From assembly GCA_964545855.1 (NCBI GenBank), contig CAZJHD010000059.1:1-26823 (forward strand): a stretch of DNA of 26,823 nucleotides. Reading direction: 5' to 3'. Origin of the DNA: CAZJHD01 sp964545855. Its GTDB lineage: Bacteria; Planctomycetota; UBA1135; JACQFD01. Of this stretch, positions 25,028-26,823 are shown piece after piece; the stretch's first letter is position 1, and each line of letters starts with the position of its first letter. The position numbers were made by a program, and so were the translations under genes. The notes under the pieces are model-generated. The model was given only the letters and a program-made list of their open reading frames with translations. It made no database searches and was not told where the DNA came from.

Positions 25028-25732
25028 CTCAGCTCGCAATGTGCGAGCACCCGCCGGGAGAGCCCGACACGGGGTCGTGGGGACCTGCCGAAAGGGGGGC
25101 GCTTAAGTCGCGAACGCGTCGCAGCTTGGGGGGACGCCCGCGAACGCGCCCGATCCGTGCTGCACCGACTCGAGCTCCCGAATCCGCCCGAGTTCGAGTC
25201 CGACTCGGGGTACTTCGCTCTCTCGCTCTCTTGTGTACGAACTTGAGAGCTTTGCTTAACAGGGGCCGGACCCCCCCAAGTAGGACCAGAATGCGAACTC
25301 GTGGGGCAGGTGCCGGGAGCGCGCCCCGTAGCGCCCGCGCCTTCTTCGCTGCGACTGAAGCCGCCGAGACGGGGAAGCCGTGCCGACGTCGCGCCGAGGA
25401 CGTTGCCCCGCGGCATCGATCTGCCGGGGAGCCGCGCTCGGTGCAGGCAAGAGAAGCCAGACTCCGACCGTCTCTCCCTAGCCCCGAACCCTCAAGCGCA
25501 CTCAGCCGCGCCGTCTCCCGCCGACGCCCTTCGAACGTATTCTGGCTGCCGCGCAGCGGCTTCGTTCAACAGGCAGAGAATGCGAGGGGGGACGCATCGG
25601 TCACATGGCACTCGCCAGCCTCAACATCTGGCGCCGCCGAGTCGGAGATCCTAGTGGTTGCCTGGACCGGCTCGACATGCCAGCCGAGCTGCGAAGCTAG
25701 ACGCGGGAATGTCGCAGCGTTCTCATGCTCGG
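25028..25732. other. Non-coding or decayed region after tRNA-Asn
   Basis: These 705 nt contain no frame with domain features, a good start or a signal peptide. The open frames here are low-complexity Arg/Ser/Pro translations of GC-rich DNA. Small hairpins occur at 25225-25250 (GCTCTC/GAGAGC, 14-nt loop) and 25262-25274 (GGGG/CCCC). A stretch at 25189-25212 resembles the 3' part of the tRNA. The region may be the decayed edge of an inserted element. Confidence 0.45.
25187..25212 (+). repeat. Degenerate T-arm-like sequence and hairpin after tRNA-Asn
   Basis: GTTCGAGTCC inside this stretch is identical to the T-loop part of the tRNA-Asn gene about 190 nt upstream, and several flanking bases also match. 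The same stretch forms a short inverted repeat (CCGAGT and ACTCGG around TCGAGTCCG). It could be a worn attachment-site copy, or a chance hairpin. Confidence 0.3.
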
Positions 25733-26068
25733 ATGAAGCCGATCCACCTCCCCAGCGTCCTCCTCGGTGCGGTCACTCTCGCGGGTCTCGCCTACATCTC
25801 TCCCCTTGCCCAAGAGGCGGAGGAGAAGACTCCCAAGGCGGATCCCATGCTCGAAGCCCTGAAAGCCCTTGCCGTAGCTCAGGAGCGTCAAGCGGCAGCG
25901 TGGGAAGTGCTCGCCGCGAAGGGATGGCCCGCGCCCCAGAACCTGACACTGAGCGGAAGTTTCCCGAGCTACCTGAGTGTGTCGCTAAGTGGAGGGCTGA
26001 GCTTGGACGGCAGCCTCGGTGTCAAGAATTCAGGTCTTGGACCACTGCAAGTCTTTACCGGCAGATAG
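25733..26068 (+). CDS. Small exported protein of unknown function
   Basis: I do not recognise this 111-aa protein. It starts with a signal peptide (MKPIHLPSVLLGAVTLAGLA, likely cut near SPLAQEA). A charged helical stretch follows (about 30-65, KADPMLEALKALAVAQERQAA and AWEVLAA). The tail is rich in Ser, Gly and Leu (LTLSGSFPSYLSVSLSGGLS, DGSLGVKNSGLGPLQVF) with an alternating beta pattern. An ATG at 25709 would add 8 residues. No ribosome site is clear. Another frame is also open over this stretch but lacks any protein feature. The gene lies in the lower-GC tail and converges with another small exported protein gene, which fits accessory DNA. An envelope or surface location is all that can be inferred. 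Confidence 0.55.
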   Translation: MKPIHLPSVLLGAVTLAGLAYISPLAQEAEEKTPKADPMLEALKALAVAQERQAAAWEVLAAKGWPAPQNLTLSGSFPSYLSVSLSGGLSLDGSLGVKNSGLGPLQVFTGR

Positions 26069-26263
26069 GCCCCAGAGAGCGGATGCTCGGCTGGACGCTG
26101 GGGGCGGAACGGCGGCGGGCTGAGCCTCGATCGTCCCAGATCTCGCGCGGCAAACTTGGGAAATGGCTGGATTCACTGCTCCGGCGAAGTCGGATACATG
26201 ACGCGATCTCGCCAGACCGTGACGAGGGCAATCGGCTTCGTCTCCCGGCACGCGCTCGCGCGT
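26069..26263. other. Gap between the two small exported genes
   Basis: The 195 nt between these converging genes show no third gene or clear terminator. Its GC content is lower than the average of the first 25 kb. Confidence 0.4.
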
Positions 26264-26728
26264 CTAAGGCGCAGCGAGATACCCAATGATCTCGTAGCGC
26301 GCGATCGCGTTCGCCGAGGACAAGAGAGTGACGACACTCCCCGAAGAGAAGGTAGCTCCAATCCCCGCAGCGCCAGACACCGCAGGAGGCTCAGAATTCG
26401 AACCTGAGCAGATCTCAATGATCGACCTCTTGAGCGTGAGAGTTCCGCCCAGATCCTCCAAGAGACTGAGAACCGGTCCTCCACCGCCCCGCACTCGAGC
26501 CTCGGTCACCACGAGCGTCTTCCCGGCAGGGACGGAGTACACGGCAAGGGACTGTCCTGGCTGAAGAAGCTGCTCCCCGCAGATCGTCACCATGGTCGAC
26601 GGCTTCGGGGGCCAGCAACATCGGTCGGGAACGGCGAAGGTCTGCGCCTGCGCGCTCACGCCGTAGAGGAGCGCGCCGCCGACTGCGGCCGCGAGGACGA
26701 GGGCGAGCGTGGAGGGGAAGCGAGCCAT
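26264..26728 (-). CDS. Small exported beta-rich protein of unknown function
   Basis: This 154-aa protein has a clear signal peptide (LALVLAAAVGGALLYG, likely cut after AQAQ). The mature part starts with a Cys-rich segment (RCCWPPKPSTMVTICGEQLL), then VPAGKTLVVTEARVRG and a Gly/Ser-rich beta region ending SANAIARYEIIGYL. The VPAGKTLVVT strand and the closing IIGYL recall small beta-sandwich exported proteins seen in Planctomycetota, but I cannot name a family. A fourth Cys occurs in IIEICSGSNSE. The ATG at 26728 is preceded by AAGGAG at 6 nt, which settles the start against an upstream ATG at 26812. It lies in the lower-GC tail. Function unknown. Confidence 0.72.
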   Translation of the reverse strand: MARFPSTLALVLAAAVGGALLYGVSAQAQTFAVPDRCCWPPKPSTMVTICGEQLLQPGQSLAVYSVPAGKTLVVTEARVRGGGGPVLSLLEDLGGTLTLKRSIIEICSGSNSEPPAVSGAAGIGATFSSGSVVTLLSSANAIARYEIIGYLAAP

Positions 26729-26734
26729 GGAGGT

Positions 26735-26740
26735 CTCCTT
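26735..26740 (-). promoter_or_regulatory. Shine-Dalgarno of the small exported beta-rich protein
   Basis: AAGGAG on the minus strand lies 6 nt before the ATG at 26728. It is the best ribosome site in the window and fixes this start. Strong sites are rare among the housekeeping genes here, which supports a different origin for the tail. Confidence 0.65.
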
Positions 26741-26823
26741 GCGGCGCGGGGGGTTGCGCCGGCGATTGGGTGTCACAGCTCGGCCTATCAAGTCCACTGG
26801 CAGTTCGGCCAAGCTGGTCCACC

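Noticed and set aside
25225..25257. Possible intrinsic terminator after tRNA-Asn (GCTCTC/GAGAGC stem followed by TTTGCTT)
   Set aside because: The stem is only 6 bp with a 14-nt loop and the T-tract is broken. It is noted within the gene-poor region but not called.
25254..25600. Possible integron attC site (GCTTAAC at 25254-25260)
   Set aside because: The first box fits but no matching GTTRRRY partner at a proper distance was found, and no integrase is in view.
24562..26289. A 575-codon open frame on the plus strand across tRNA-Asn
   Set aside because: It reads through an intact tRNA gene and opposite the glycosyltransferase start, with no signal peptide or domain.

Overview
The window is a high-GC (roughly 70% by eye) stretch of bacterial chromosome dominated by housekeeping genes, with a lower-GC accessory tail after position about 25030. 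Codon use, scarce Shine-Dalgarno motifs, an exported lipoprotein, an NtrC-type sigma-54 regulator, two ECF sigma factors, a HEAT-like/PDZ secreted protein and a PPC-TPR secreted protein suggest a didermic environmental bacterium. A deep-branching, high-GC Planctomycetota lineage is my best guess, but nothing in the window proves it; Myxococcota, Acidobacteriota or a candidate phylum remain possible.

Layout. (1) 1-5631: tRNA-Arg(UCU), then an apparent stress/signalling operon on + (sigma-54 response regulator, universal stress protein, exported PPC-TPR protein). It converges on a - strand unit of tRNA-Pro(UGG), a CoA-binding protein and a PAS histidine kinase, whose genes overlap. The kinase and the regulator are plausible partners. 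(2) 5743-12303: purD and a Fur-family regulator on +, then an orphan ECF sigma factor, purQ and purL on -. PurL carries two PurS-like domains fused at its N-terminus, so no separate purS is needed. (3) 12456-13457: accA. (4) 13538-17856: an envelope-stress-like cluster on +: ECF sigma factor, zinc-finger transmembrane anti-sigma factor, an HtrA-like PDZ protein whose three catalytic residues all appear replaced, and a second exported PDZ protein with a HEAT-like segment. A 15-bp tandem repeat sits between the anti-sigma and pseudo-HtrA genes. (5) 17872-18951: a TPR lipoprotein on -. (6) 19290-23133: gap, pgk, rpe and accD on +, linking triose-phosphate metabolism to fatty-acid synthesis; accA is about 9 kb away. 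(7) 23147-24841: a GT-C family membrane glycosyltransferase on -. (8) 24952-25027: tRNA-Asn(GUU), followed by about 700 bp without a convincing gene and two small exported proteins of unknown function in lower-GC DNA.

The most unusual system is the sigma / anti-sigma / pseudo-HtrA / PDZ cluster. In E. coli, PDZ proteases (DegS, RseP) cut the anti-sigma factor RseA. Here the HtrA-like member seems unable to cut, so it may act as a sensor or scaffold instead. The second most interesting feature is the tRNA-Asn boundary, where composition and gene content both change. All three tRNA genes encode their CCA ends.
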